Assembly (NCBI RefSeq): GCF_029893585.1 | Contig: NZ_JARXYX010000013.1 | Span: 1 to 64,000, forward strand | DNA: 64,000 bases | Direction of reading: 5' to 3' | Origin: Streptomyces sp. LBL | GTDB taxonomy: Bacteria; Actinomycetota; Actinomycetes; Streptomycetales; Streptomycetaceae | Part shown: positions 27,843 to 36,794 of the stretch, in pieces | Position numbering within the stretch: the stretch's first letter is position 1 | Layout of the letters: each line of letters opens with the position of its first letter | The notes under the pieces: model-generated | The model's input: the letters and a program-made list of their open reading frames with translations, nothing else | Told to the model about the DNA's origin: nothing | Database searches by the model: none | Program-made: the position numbers and the translations under genes

Positions 27843-29261
27843 TCAGAAGGGTGTACTGGCCGCATACGCCTCGCGCAGCCGCTGCGCGGTGATCCGGGCC
27901 TGCGCGGAATGCCGCAGCGAGCGCCGCTGAGCGCTACCGCTGCCCGCGTGGTCACGCCCCACCGGGCGAGCCGGGGAACGGGTGCCGCCCGGCTCCGCCG
28001 TCGTCCCGTCCGCCGGCTGCCGCCAGGCCGCCGTGGAGTCGGCCGCCCGGTCGGCGGGCGGGGGCGTGGGGGTGTCGACACGGGCGAAGAACAGGCGTGG
28101 ATCCGTGGGCGGACGTACCTGGGCCGGAGGCATCGGAGGGGCGGGCATCGCGGGCTCCGGGCGGGTGGGCCGGAGCCCGCCCGGCTCCTGCCGGGCCGAC
28201 CTGGGCGTGGGCGTCTCCGGCTCCTGCCGGCCGGGCGGTGTGTCGGCGGGGATGCCCGCCGTCTGAGCGCGGGTCCGGGCCGCCGGTCCCGACGCGGGCG
28301 GGCGGTCCACGGCGAGCAGGTCGTCGAGGACGTGGGCCGGCGCGGCCGTGTAGTTCGTGAGCCTGCGCCGCGCCTGAGCGACCTTCAGCCCGTGCGCCTC
28401 GATCAGCGCCCGGCACCGCCGTACGACCTCGTCGAGCGCGGGCCGGTCCTGGGGACGGTGAGCCAGCATCGCCGTCAGCAGCGGCACGAGCTCCTCCGGC
28501 GTCCCCGAGAGGTCCGGCGAGGTCGCCGGATCGACGACCTGGTGGAACAGGAGGTGGATGTTGTCGGCCAGGTAGGGGGCGTGCCCAGCGGCGGCGAACA
28601 GCAGCACCGCGCCCAACCCGTACACGTCGACCGCCGTGGTCAGCGGCTTCTCGCCGCCGGCCTGCTCGGGTGGCATACAGGAGGGCGTGCCGACGACCGT
28701 GTTGGCCGCGGTCAGCGACACACTGGACTCCGCGAACACCGCGAGCCCGAAGTCGATCACCTTGGGCCCGTTGGGGCCGAGAAGCACATTGGCCGGCTTC
28801 AGATCACGGTGCAGCAGCCCCTGCTTGTGCACCGTCGCCAGCGCCTCCGCGAGCGTCGCGCCCAGCGAGGCGGTGAGCAGGGCGTCGAGCGGGCCGTGCC
28901 TGCCCACATGCCGGCTCAGGTCCAGCCCCTCGACGTACTCGGTCGCCAGCCACGGCGGGTCAGCCTCCGGGTCGGCGTCCAGCAGCGCGGCGACCCGGGC
29001 CCCCCAGACCGTCTTGAGGATCTCCACCTCCTGCGCGAACCTCAGCCGGGTCTCGTGGTCCACGACCGACGGCTTGATCACCTTCACCGCTGCCGGTTCC
29101 CCGCCCGGCGACTCCCCCAGATACACCTGCCCCATGCCGCCCTGCCCGATCCGCCCGAGCAACTCGTACCCGCCCAACTCGGCGGGATCGTCGGGACTGA
29201 GGGGCGCGATGTGCACGTGAGGCCTCACATTCGGGACGAGCGAGCCGGGGCAGCTGTTCAT
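27843..29261 (-). CDS. Hanks-type serine/threonine protein kinase
   Basis: About 470 residues with a complete N-terminal kinase domain: the glycine loop GRIGQGGMGQVYLG, invariant Lys in AAVKVIK, catalytic HRDLKPANVL, DFGLAV, and the PPEQAGG segment. The C-terminal ~170 residues are Pro/Arg-rich and low-complexity, with no visible transmembrane helix or PASTA repeats, so it is probably cytosolic. The start is uncertain: ATG at 29259-29261 or GTG at 29225-29227. It lies 87 bp upstream of the SNF2/methylase operon on the same strand. Kinases occur as regulators in several defence systems (for example PglW in BREX), so a link is possible but unproven. Confidence 0.85.
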   Translation of the reverse strand: MNSCPGSLVPNVRPHVHIAPLSPDDPAELGGYELLGRIGQGGMGQVYLGESPGGEPAAVKVIKPSVVDHETRLRFAQEVEILKTVWGARVAALLDADPEADPPWLATEYVEGLDLSRHVGRHGPLDALLTASLGATLAEALATVHKQGLLHRDLKPANVLLGPNGPKVIDFGLAVFAESSVSLTAANTVVGTPSCMPPEQAGGEKPLTTAVDVYGLGAVLLFAAAGHAPYLADNIHLLFHQVVDPATSPDLSGTPEELVPLLTAMLAHRPQDRPALDEVVRRCRALIEAHGLKVAQARRRLTNYTAAPAHVLDDLLAVDRPPASGPAARTRAQTAGIPADTPPGRQEPETPTPRSARQEPGGLRPTRPEPAMPAPPMPPAQVRPPTDPRLFFARVDTPTPPPADRAADSTAAWRQPADGTTAEPGGTRSPARPVGRDHAGSGSAQRRSLRHSAQARITAQRLREAYAASTPF

Positions 29262-29335
29262 CGCCACGCTAGACCACGCCTGGAAGGAAGGGGGCCGGTC
29301 AGCTCAGGTGACGAGGGGCGAAGCACGGGTCCTCC

Positions 29336-30022
29336 CTATCTCAGGTCCCGTCGGCGCTCGGCCAGGCACCGCTGCCACAATTCGTACGAGCGCTGTGCCT
29401 CGCGAAGTGACTCACCGGCGAATTCCTTGTCGGCGAAGCCGACCGCGGCGACCTGTTCCACCACGGTCACCAGGTGGGTGGCCACACGAGCAATCCGGTC
29501 CGCGTGCACCAGTTTCAGCTGGGGCCTCAGTTGCTCTTCGCGGCCGGCCACCGCGAGCAGGTCCGTATAGTCGTCGGGCTCGGTGTACGCGGACGGGAGC
29601 TTCGGCAGGTCGTCGGCGGTGCGGCGGACGACAGCCATAGGAGCGGACGCATCCCGGTCCTCCCTGCCCAGCACGCGGTTCAGCAGTTGGCGCGTTTCAT
29701 CGGTGCTTCGCACCCGGGCAGCGACCGTCTCCAACTCCGTCAACTCGGCGGGGATCTCCGCCGCGGACTCCGCCATGAGATGTACGCGCAGGCGGTCCGC
29801 AACCTTCCTGCCGACCTCCGAGGCTTCGTCGATCACGTGGTCGCACGCGTCGAGTTCGGCGAACGCACGCTCTGCCGTCCGTACCGAGGCACGAACCATC
29901 TCCGCCGGGTCACACTCGAAGCCGCCCACCGCATGGACGAGCTCCGATACGGACATGCCCAGTGCCGCGGGCAGCGCCTCCGCCTGCGGCTTCCCCGCCG
30001 GCACCGTCGTTCCGCTACTCAC
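29336..30022 (-). CDS. Hypothetical helical protein
   Basis: I do not recognise this 228-residue protein. It is rich in Ala, Glu, Arg and Leu, with long amphipathic helices and no Cys-rich, membrane or Walker motifs. The GTG start at 30020-30022 follows GGGGGAA. It sits between the kinase gene (same strand, 74 bp) and the divergent mcrBC operon. It could be an adaptor or kinase substrate; nothing in the sequence proves this. Codon use is that of the neighbours, so I consider it real. Confidence 0.6.
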   Translation of the reverse strand: MSSGTTVPAGKPQAEALPAALGMSVSELVHAVGGFECDPAEMVRASVRTAERAFAELDACDHVIDEASEVGRKVADRLRVHLMAESAAEIPAELTELETVAARVRSTDETRQLLNRVLGREDRDASAPMAVVRRTADDLPKLPSAYTEPDDYTDLLAVAGREEQLRPQLKLVHADRIARVATHLVTVVEQVAAVGFADKEFAGESLREAQRSYELWQRCLAERRRDLR

Positions 30023-30309
30023 TGTTCCCCCTCATGCCTGGTCCCCATCGGAACAGATCATGGGCGCAGCACGCTTACGAGGGCAATCCGGGCTCCGACC
30101 GCTGGCCGGAAACGCTCCTACGGCTGTCACCCCGGCACCCGCCGCCCGCAGAATGCCCGAATGCAGTGCCAGGAGGCCGCCTTGGCGCTGCCGGTCGACA
30201 TGCCGGCCTTCGTAGCTGCGTGTCGGGACTGTGCAGTTGCCTGCTGATTGCGGCCTGGTCCTTGCCTCGCGTAAGTACCTAACAGTGACCTGAGTAACTG
30301 AGGAGACGG

Positions 30310-32160
30310 ATGACCGAGGAGTACCCGGAGTTCCTGCTGCGCCTGCCGCACGGTGGGCCGTCGGCGCGCGGGCGGTTGCTCACGGAGAAGGGGACCAACG
30401 GCAGCCAGAAGATGGTGGTCCTGGCCGGTTCGCCGGCCCGCCCTGAGGTCGTACCCTCCTTCCCCTTGCGGATGCCGTCCTCCCACCGGCTGCGGGAGCA
30501 ACTGCGGGACGAGGGCACGATCAAGGAGACGACGACCTGGCCCGGGTGGCTCGAAGTGGTCAGTGACGTCGAGTGCAACTCACCGTCCGCCGCGGCGGAG
30601 ATCCTCCTCGGCCGCAGCGCCAACGGCTGGCTGGAGTGGAAGACAGCCGACGGCCGACCGCTCGCCGACTTCCTGGAACAGGCGTCGGCCGGCCCCAGCC
30701 GTGCCTGGCTGGTCCGCGACCCCAGCGTCACCGGTCTCGCTCCGGTCGACCAGGAGTGGCTGACCGAGGGTCGTGTGACGCTCGCCGCGGACCGGCTGAG
30801 GCCCGGGGTGACCCCGGGCATCAGCAAGGAGAACCTACGCGCCATCGTGGACGAGGACTACGAATCTGCGGTCGCCTACAGCCAGAAGGCCCGGTTCGTC
30901 GACGAGTTCCATGCGTTCCTCTCCCGGATGAGACCGGGTGACACCGTCTGCGTGTTCCCCGGCGACAAGCTGTACGCAGGTGAGATCACCGGCAACGCTG
31001 AGCAGATCGCCACAGAGGACGGGCGCAGCGTTCTGCGGCGCCCGGTGGAGTGGAGCGAGGGCTATCCGTACGACAAGCTTCCGGAGGAGCTTCAGCAGAA
31101 GCTGAACACCGGACACGACCTGGTCGACTTGACGGCGGTGAAGGGCATCCTCGACGGACTCTGGGTCACCGACGACGAACTGAAGAAGGCAGCCCAGGAA
31201 TCCGCCGACACCTCCGGCGTCGCGCTTCAGACCATCGCCGCCCGCCGTGACCTTGACTTCCCTCACCCCGATGAGGCACTGCGCAAGAAGCTCAACGTCC
31301 ACAGACTCGCATGGCTGAGCGAGGTACGGGACCTGCTCTGGGACGAACGTCAGCTGATCTTCTACGGGCCACCCGGAACCGGCAAGACCTACCTCGCGCA
31401 GGAAATAGCCGAATTCCTCGGCGGCGGCCCGGAGCAGGTCAAGCTGGTGCAGTTCCACCCCAGCTACGCCTACGAGGACTTCTTCGAGGGGTTCCGGCCC
31501 CGGGAAGACCCGGACACCCGCGAGGTCGCGTTCCGGCTGACTCCCGGTCCGCTTCGTGAACTGGCCGATCTCGCCCGCCTGGAGGGCAGGGGGCACATCC
31601 CGCACTTCCTGATCATCGACGAGATCAACCGCGCCAATCTGGCCAAGGTCTTCGGTGAGTTGTACTTCCTGCTGGAGTACCGCAAGAAGTCGGTCCGGCT
31701 GACCTACTCGGGCGAGGACTTCGCCCTGCCCCGGAACCTGTTCGTCATCGGCACGATGAACACCGCCGACCGGTCCATCGCGCTGGTGGACGCGGCGATG
31801 CGACGACGGTTCGCCTTCGTGGAGCTCTCGCCGAGAACCGAACCCACCAGCGGACTTCTCCGGCGCTGGTTGGAGGGCGAGAGGAAGGACGCCGAGCCGG
31901 CCGACCTGCTCGACGCCCTCAACGCCCGTATCGACGACCCCGACTTCCGGCTCGGGCCGTCGTACCTGATGAAACCCGGCGTCTACCGCGAGGGCGGACT
32001 GGAACGCACCTGGCGGACAAAGATCCTGCCCCTGCTGGAAGAACACCATTACGGGGAAGGCGTGGATATCGAGAAACGGTACGGGCTGGCGACGCTACAG
32101 GCCTCCGCGCGCAGGACACCTGAAGCGGATGACGCCTCGGAAGGCACCGGCACGCCGTGA
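30310..32160 (+). CDS. mcrB: McrB-type AAA+ GTPase of a type IV restriction system
   Basis: 616 residues. The C-terminal AAA+ core has Walker A FYGPPGTGKTYL near 353, the McrB signature in IIDEINRANLAKVFGEL near 435 and GTMNTADRSI near 480. McrB hydrolyses GTP to drive translocation of the McrBC complex on modified DNA. The N-terminal ~340 residues are the recognition part. A segment around 205-270 (RMRPGDTVCVFPGDKLYAGE) resembles PUA/EVE-like or McrB N-terminal DNA-reader folds; the first ~110 residues resemble small DUF4357-type domains. It is far longer at the N terminus than E. coli McrB, so its target may differ from RmC. A GAGGAGACGG site precedes the ATG. mcrC overlaps by 4 nt. Confidence 0.9.
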   Translation: MTEEYPEFLLRLPHGGPSARGRLLTEKGTNGSQKMVVLAGSPARPEVVPSFPLRMPSSHRLREQLRDEGTIKETTTWPGWLEVVSDVECNSPSAAAEILLGRSANGWLEWKTADGRPLADFLEQASAGPSRAWLVRDPSVTGLAPVDQEWLTEGRVTLAADRLRPGVTPGISKENLRAIVDEDYESAVAYSQKARFVDEFHAFLSRMRPGDTVCVFPGDKLYAGEITGNAEQIATEDGRSVLRRPVEWSEGYPYDKLPEELQQKLNTGHDLVDLTAVKGILDGLWVTDDELKKAAQESADTSGVALQTIAARRDLDFPHPDEALRKKLNVHRLAWLSEVRDLLWDERQLIFYGPPGTGKTYLAQEIAEFLGGGPEQVKLVQFHPSYAYEDFFEGFRPREDPDTREVAFRLTPGPLRELADLARLEGRGHIPHFLIIDEINRANLAKVFGELYFLLEYRKKSVRLTYSGEDFALPRNLFVIGTMNTADRSIALVDAAMRRRFAFVELSPRTEPTSGLLRRWLEGERKDAEPADLLDALNARIDDPDFRLGPSYLMKPGVYREGGLERTWRTKILPLLEEHHYGEGVDIEKRYGLATLQASARRTPEADDASEGTGTP

Positions 32161-33353
32161 CCGACGTTCACCTCGTCGAACACGCCCCGGCGAAAGTCGT
32201 GTCCCTCCCGGACGAGGCAGGGCGGGCCCTGGCCGCTTCGAAGATCGTGGACGCCGTACCCGATCCGTACGAGCCGGGGCTGTGGCGGCTGCGAGCGGGA
32301 AGCAAGGTCGGGGCCGTGGCGCTCGATGTCCCGGGAGGCGAGACCGTCCGGCTGCGGATCACGCCCAAAGTGCCCATCGGGCGCCTGTTTTTCCTCCTTG
32401 GCTACAGCCTCGACCCACGCGGCTGGCGGGACGCAGAGGTCGACGCCGCCGGATACGACGAACTCCTGCCGGCGTTCGCCCACGCAGTGGAGCGGCAGAC
32501 GGACCGGGCACTACGGCAGGGGGTTCTGCAGGGTTACCGGCCCACCGAAACCACGGCGTTCGTCGTACGAGGCCGGATCCGCGAAGCCGATCAGATCCGG
32601 CGACGATTCGGGGCCCCACTGCCGGTGGAGACGGCATACGACGAGTTCACCACGGACATCACCGAGAACCGCATCCTGAGGTCCGCGGTGGAACGACTGC
32701 TGCGCCTGCCCGGCGTGCCCCGAGCCGTCCGCACACGCCTGATGCATCAGCGGGCCAGGCTCGCGGACGCCACCCCACTCGGAAGGGGGCAGGCGGTCCC
32801 ACCATGGCTGCCGAACCGTCTCAACGCCCGGTATCACCACGCCCTCCATCTGGCAGGGCTCGTACTGGACGGAGCGTCGGCCGAGCATCTGCCGGGCGGG
32901 CTGCGGATGAACGGCTTCCTCTTCAACATGAACAAGGTCTTCGAGGACTTCGTCTGCGTCGCGCTCCGTGAGGCCCTGTCCGCCTACGGCGGATATGTCG
33001 CGCTGCAGGCCAGGGACATCTTCCTGGATGAAGGCGACACCATCCGGATGCGACCGGACCTCGTCTGGTACAGGGCGTCCGGAGCTCCGTTGGCTGTGGC
33101 GGACGCGAAGTACAAGGTGGGCAGGCCGCAAGGGTATCCCGATGTCGATCTGTACCAGATGTTGGCGTATTGCACCTCTCTGGGACTGGAGAACGGGCAC
33201 CTCGTCTACGCGAAAGGCAACGCACCGCACGCCGGCCACATGGTCCGCCGTTCCGGCATCGGGCTGCACCAGCACGCTCTCGATCTCGACCAGGCCCCGT
33301 CGGAACTTCTCAGAGAGATGGGTGTTCTGGCCGAGCGCATGGTGCGACAGTGA
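32157..33353 (+). CDS. mcrC: McrC nuclease subunit
   Basis: 398 residues. The C-terminal half holds the PD-(D/E)xK nuclease: RMRPDLVWY near 300 and VADAKYKV near 316 supply the Asp and the D-x-K. Upstream, ITPKVPIGRLFFLLGYS and GRIREADQIRRR match the McrC N-terminal region that binds McrB, and ENRILRSAVERLL is also conserved. McrC is the endonuclease and GTPase-activating partner of McrB. The ATG overlaps the mcrB stop by 4 nt (ATGA), so the ratio of subunits is likely set by coupled translation. Confidence 0.9.
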   Translation: MTDVHLVEHAPAKVVSLPDEAGRALAASKIVDAVPDPYEPGLWRLRAGSKVGAVALDVPGGETVRLRITPKVPIGRLFFLLGYSLDPRGWRDAEVDAAGYDELLPAFAHAVERQTDRALRQGVLQGYRPTETTAFVVRGRIREADQIRRRFGAPLPVETAYDEFTTDITENRILRSAVERLLRLPGVPRAVRTRLMHQRARLADATPLGRGQAVPPWLPNRLNARYHHALHLAGLVLDGASAEHLPGGLRMNGFLFNMNKVFEDFVCVALREALSAYGGYVALQARDIFLDEGDTIRMRPDLVWYRASGAPLAVADAKYKVGRPQGYPDVDLYQMLAYCTSLGLENGHLVYAKGNAPHAGHMVRRSGIGLHQHALDLDQAPSELLREMGVLAERMVRQ

Positions 33354-33479
33354 CACCACTGATCGACGAGGTGCGAGTCGTGCCGACGCGTGCCGGGCCG
33401 GACCATTCGCCTCCGTCGAAGGGACCACCTTCTTCCTCCAGGCGCACCCGTCCGAATGAGATATGACGCCTGGTGTGTC

Positions 33480-33731
33480 CCCGGACGCGACTTCCACCTG
33501 TTCCTGCACGTGGTCGCGCCCACCCGTACGGTCAGAGTCGAGGTCACTGACAGCCGTACCGAACGGACCCCGCCCGGCCCGAAGGCGCTGCGGGCCCCCG
33601 GCGCCGAGGACACCGGCGGCCGAGGACTGCTCCTCGTCGCGGGGCTCGCCACCCGCTGGGGCTGGCACTTCCGGTCCGAAGGGCCGGGCAAGACGGTGTG
33701 GGCGGAGTACGTGTTCACGACTCCCACGTGA
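33480..33731 (+). pseudogene. Truncated HATPase_c regulator gene
   Basis: The last ~84 codons before the stop at 33731 encode GRDFHLFLHVV, RVEVTDSRTERTPP, GGRGLLLVAGLATRWGWHF and GKTVWAEY. This matches, segment by segment, the second half of the intact HATPase_c protein encoded at 17571-18029. The N box and the helices before it are missing: the homology starts abruptly at PGRDFH and the codons upstream do not resemble the family. It is therefore an N-terminally deleted copy. It sits between mcrC and jetA and probably marks a recombination junction where one defence module was inserted. Confidence 0.7.
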
Positions 33732-33762
33732 GCTCGTGAGCGGGGTGGAACAATGTGGCGAG

Positions 33763-35544
33763 ATGACCTCCATCGACTACACCCCCTTTGCCCACCTGAC
33801 CGCCCCCAACGCCGCCCTCTACCGCCAGGTGATGCGCGCGTTCCTCACCGCCAAGGAACGGTTCGCGGTGCATCTGCGGCCGGAGGACGTGTACGCCGCG
33901 CTGGACGCGGGGAGTCGGCCTGCCGAGGTCGAGGCGGTGGTGAAGGCGCTGGACAGTCTTGTCGGCTGGGGCAATCTGCGGGCCGATCCGGACCACGCGC
34001 GGGTGACGGCGGTCGAGGACTTCTATCGCAGGCGGTTCATCTACCAGCTCACGCGGGCCGGTGAGGCGGCCGAGGCGGCGCTGGGGACGTACGACGAGGT
34101 GCTGGGGCGGCGCGGTCAACTCCAGGCGGTCGCCCTGCACGACATCGTCACGCAGCTGCGGGCCCTCCTGGTGATCGCCGCGGAGGACGAGCCCGACCCG
34201 GCCAAGGCGTACATCGCCCTGTCCGTGCTGACGGCGCGGTTCACCGACCTCGCGGACAACGCCCGTGCCTTCATGGGGTCCCTGCAACGGACCATCGACC
34301 TGCACGACATCGAGGTCGAGGCGTTCCTCGCGTACAAGGACCGGCTGATCCAGTACCTGGAGCGGTTCATCCAGGACCTCATCACCCTCGGCGGGCGGAT
34401 CGCCCTGCTGATCGGGGAGCTGGAGGATCAGGGCCGGGTCGGGCCGCTGCTGAGGCTCGCCGCCGTCCGGGAGGCCGCCGACGCCGCTCCTGAGGACGCC
34501 GAGCACGCGGAGGCGGCGGCGTACGGGAAGTGGGCCGGCCGGTGGTCCGGCCTCGCCCAGTGGTTCGTGTCGGGGGAGGGGCGGGAGTCGCAGGCCAGGC
34601 TGCTGCGGGGGCGGGCCCTGGGGGCGATTCCGCAACTGCTCGCCGTCGTACGGCAGTTGAACGAGCGGCGGGCCGGGCGTTCCGACCGTTCCGCCGACTT
34701 CCGGGCGCTGGCGCGCTGGTTCGCCCAGGCGCCGGACGACGCGGCGCGGCACCGGCTGTGGCGGGTGGCGTTCGGGCTGCACTCCTCCCGGCACCTCACC
34801 GTCGACGCCGACACCCTCGCCGAGCGGGCGGCCTCACCGGAGCCGGCGTCGACCCCGTGGAGGGAGGCACGGCCCCTGCGTATCAGCCCCCAACTGCGCC
34901 GTACGGGCAGTTACGAGCGGCGGGGCAAGCCGCGCAAGGTCGCCGACCGGGGTGAGGCGAAGCGCAGGCTCGCCGAGATCGCCGCCCGGCAGGCGGGGGA
35001 GGCCAGACAGGCGCGGGACCGTCTCGTGACGGGCGGGCCGGTGCGGCTGTCCCGGCTGGGTGAACTCGATCCGGCGTCCTTCCAGTTGTTCCTGGGTCTG
35101 CTCGGCGACGCGCTCGCCACCTGGCGGCCGGGCATGACGACCACCGTGGCCACCAGTTCCGACGGCTCGATGGAGATCCGGCTGACCGCCCTCGACGACG
35201 GTTCGACCGCCGAAGTGCACACCCCGGATGGGGTGTTCAGCGGACCCGACCATCTGGTCGACATCATCGACAGCAGCGGTATCGGCGATATCGGCGACAG
35301 CAGCGGTAGCAGCGATCTCACGGAGGAAGGGGAGGGCAGTGCGCCCTCCGGGAGGGCACCCGCACCGGCCATGGGGCCGGGGCCGGAGTCCGTCGGGCCG
35401 GAGCCGCAGTCCGCCGAGTCCTGGCCGCAGCCCACCGGGCCGGAGCCGCAGGCCACCGCCGTCCCACGGCAGGACGCCTCGCTCCCGCCGCCCTCCCCGC
35501 TTCCGCCCTCACGGGCCACGCAACACCTTATGGAGAACCGATGA
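33763..35544 (+). CDS. jetA: Wadjet type II JetA (DUF2397, TIGR02677)
   Basis: 593 residues of the TIGR02677/DUF2397 family. The opening YTPFAHLTAPNAALYRQVMR and the later DNARAFMGSLQRTIDLHDIE and LIQYLERFIQDL segments are typical. It corresponds to the kleisin-like (MukF/MksF) part of the Wadjet SMC complex. The C-terminal ~80 residues are Ser/Gly/Pro-rich and low-complexity. The ATG at 33763 is where family similarity starts; the reading frame is open further upstream but is not family-like. jetB begins inside its stop codon. The complex is known to recognise and cleave closed circular DNA such as plasmids. Confidence 0.9.
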   Translation: MTSIDYTPFAHLTAPNAALYRQVMRAFLTAKERFAVHLRPEDVYAALDAGSRPAEVEAVVKALDSLVGWGNLRADPDHARVTAVEDFYRRRFIYQLTRAGEAAEAALGTYDEVLGRRGQLQAVALHDIVTQLRALLVIAAEDEPDPAKAYIALSVLTARFTDLADNARAFMGSLQRTIDLHDIEVEAFLAYKDRLIQYLERFIQDLITLGGRIALLIGELEDQGRVGPLLRLAAVREAADAAPEDAEHAEAAAYGKWAGRWSGLAQWFVSGEGRESQARLLRGRALGAIPQLLAVVRQLNERRAGRSDRSADFRALARWFAQAPDDAARHRLWRVAFGLHSSRHLTVDADTLAERAASPEPASTPWREARPLRISPQLRRTGSYERRGKPRKVADRGEAKRRLAEIAARQAGEARQARDRLVTGGPVRLSRLGELDPASFQLFLGLLGDALATWRPGMTTTVATSSDGSMEIRLTALDDGSTAEVHTPDGVFSGPDHLVDIIDSSGIGDIGDSSGSSDLTEEGEGSAPSGRAPAPAMGPGPESVGPEPQSAESWPQPTGPEPQATAVPRQDASLPPPSPLPPSRATQHLMENR

Positions 35545-36794
35545 CCGGCCCCCTCGCCGAGGTCCTCGACGGTCAGCGCCAAGCCGACCTGCAGCGGGCC
35601 GCGCGGGCCCTGCTGAAGGAGCCGTTGCTCACCGCCGAGGGGCCGTACACCGACGAGTTCCGGCTGGTGCGCCGGCACGCCGCCGAGCTGCGGGAGTGGT
35701 TCGAGCGCAACGCCGGCTGGGCGCTGCGCACGGACACCGACGCCGCACGGCTGCGCAAGACACCGGGCGCCCTCACCGACGCCACGCACCCGGCCCGGGA
35801 GGCCGCCCGGACCGCTCTGCCCTTCACCCGCCGCCGCTACGTCCTGTTCTGCCTGACGCTGGCCGCGCTGGAGCGGGGCGAGTCGCAGGTGGCGCTCGGC
35901 CGCCTCGCCGAACAGGTCGTCCTGGCCGCCGCCGATCCCGAACTCGTCGCCGCCGGGATCACGTTCACCCTGGAGCGGCGCGACGAGCGCCTCGACCTCG
36001 CGGCCGTCGTACGCCTGCTGCTGCGGCTCGGTGTGCTGCGGCGGGTGGCCGGCGACGAGGAGGCGTACGTCAGCGGATCGGGGGACGTGCTGTACGACGT
36101 ACGGCGGCGCGTGCTGGCCGGGATGTCGGCGTCCCTGCGCGGCCCCTCCATGGTCGAGGCCGAGGACTTCGAGGAGCGTCTGGTGGAGATGACGGCGCAG
36201 ACCGCCCTCGACAGCGACGAGCTCAGGTTCCGCGCGATCCGCTGGAAGCTGACCCGCCGCCTCCTCGACGACCCGGTGCTCTACTACGACGACCTCACCG
36301 ACGACGAACTCGCCTACCTCACCCGGCAGCGCGGCTTCATCACCGCGCGGATCAACGAACTGACCGGGCTGGTCGCGGAGGTGCGTGCCGAGGGCATCGC
36401 CATGGTCGACCCCCTGGACGACCTCACCGACGTACGCATGCCCGAACAGGGCACACACGGTCACATCACCCTGCTGCTGGCAGGGCACCTGGCACGGGCC
36501 GCCGGACCCGTCCAACCGGCGGAACTGGCGGACCGCGTACGGGAACTGGCCCTGGAGCACGGCGGTTTCTGGTCCAAGTCGGCGAGGGAGCCGGGAGCGG
36601 AGCCCGAACTCGTCGAGCAGGCGCTGACGAAGCTGGTGGCGCTGGGGCTCGCCGAGCGCACGGAACGCGGCGTCGTACCCCGCCCGGCCCTCGCCCGGTA
36701 CGCGGTCGGCGAGCCCGTGATCAAGCAACCGGGACCCGCCGGCCCCCACCACCCCGCCGCAGCCCTGGGCATGACCATGAAGGACGAAAGGTGA
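35541..36794 (+). CDS. jetB: Wadjet type II JetB (DUF2398, TIGR02678)
   Basis: 417 residues of TIGR02678/DUF2398: ARALLKEPLLTAEGPYTDEF, then RRYVLFCLTLAALERGESQV and winged-helix-like LRLGVLRRVAGDEEAYV. It corresponds to the MukE/MksE-like KITE subunit that binds the kleisin. ATG overlaps jetA by 4 nt and its TGA overlaps the jetC GTG by 4 nt, so the operon is tightly coupled. The C-terminal end (HHPAAALGMTMKDER) is unusual only in being short and Pro-rich. Confidence 0.9.
   Translation: MTGPLAEVLDGQRQADLQRAARALLKEPLLTAEGPYTDEFRLVRRHAAELREWFERNAGWALRTDTDAARLRKTPGALTDATHPAREAARTALPFTRRRYVLFCLTLAALERGESQVALGRLAEQVVLAAADPELVAAGITFTLERRDERLDLAAVVRLLLRLGVLRRVAGDEEAYVSGSGDVLYDVRRRVLAGMSASLRGPSMVEAEDFEERLVEMTAQTALDSDELRFRAIRWKLTRRLLDDPVLYYDDLTDDELAYLTRQRGFITARINELTGLVAEVRAEGIAMVDPLDDLTDVRMPEQGTHGHITLLLAGHLARAAGPVQPAELADRVRELALEHGGFWSKSAREPGAEPELVEQALTKLVALGLAERTERGVVPRPALARYAVGEPVIKQPGPAGPHHPAAALGMTMKDER

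Noticed and set aside
33463..33762. N-terminal extension of JetA
   Set aside because: The 100 upstream codons are Arg/Ser/Pro-rich and overlap the HATPase fragment in another frame; family similarity starts at the ATG at 33763.
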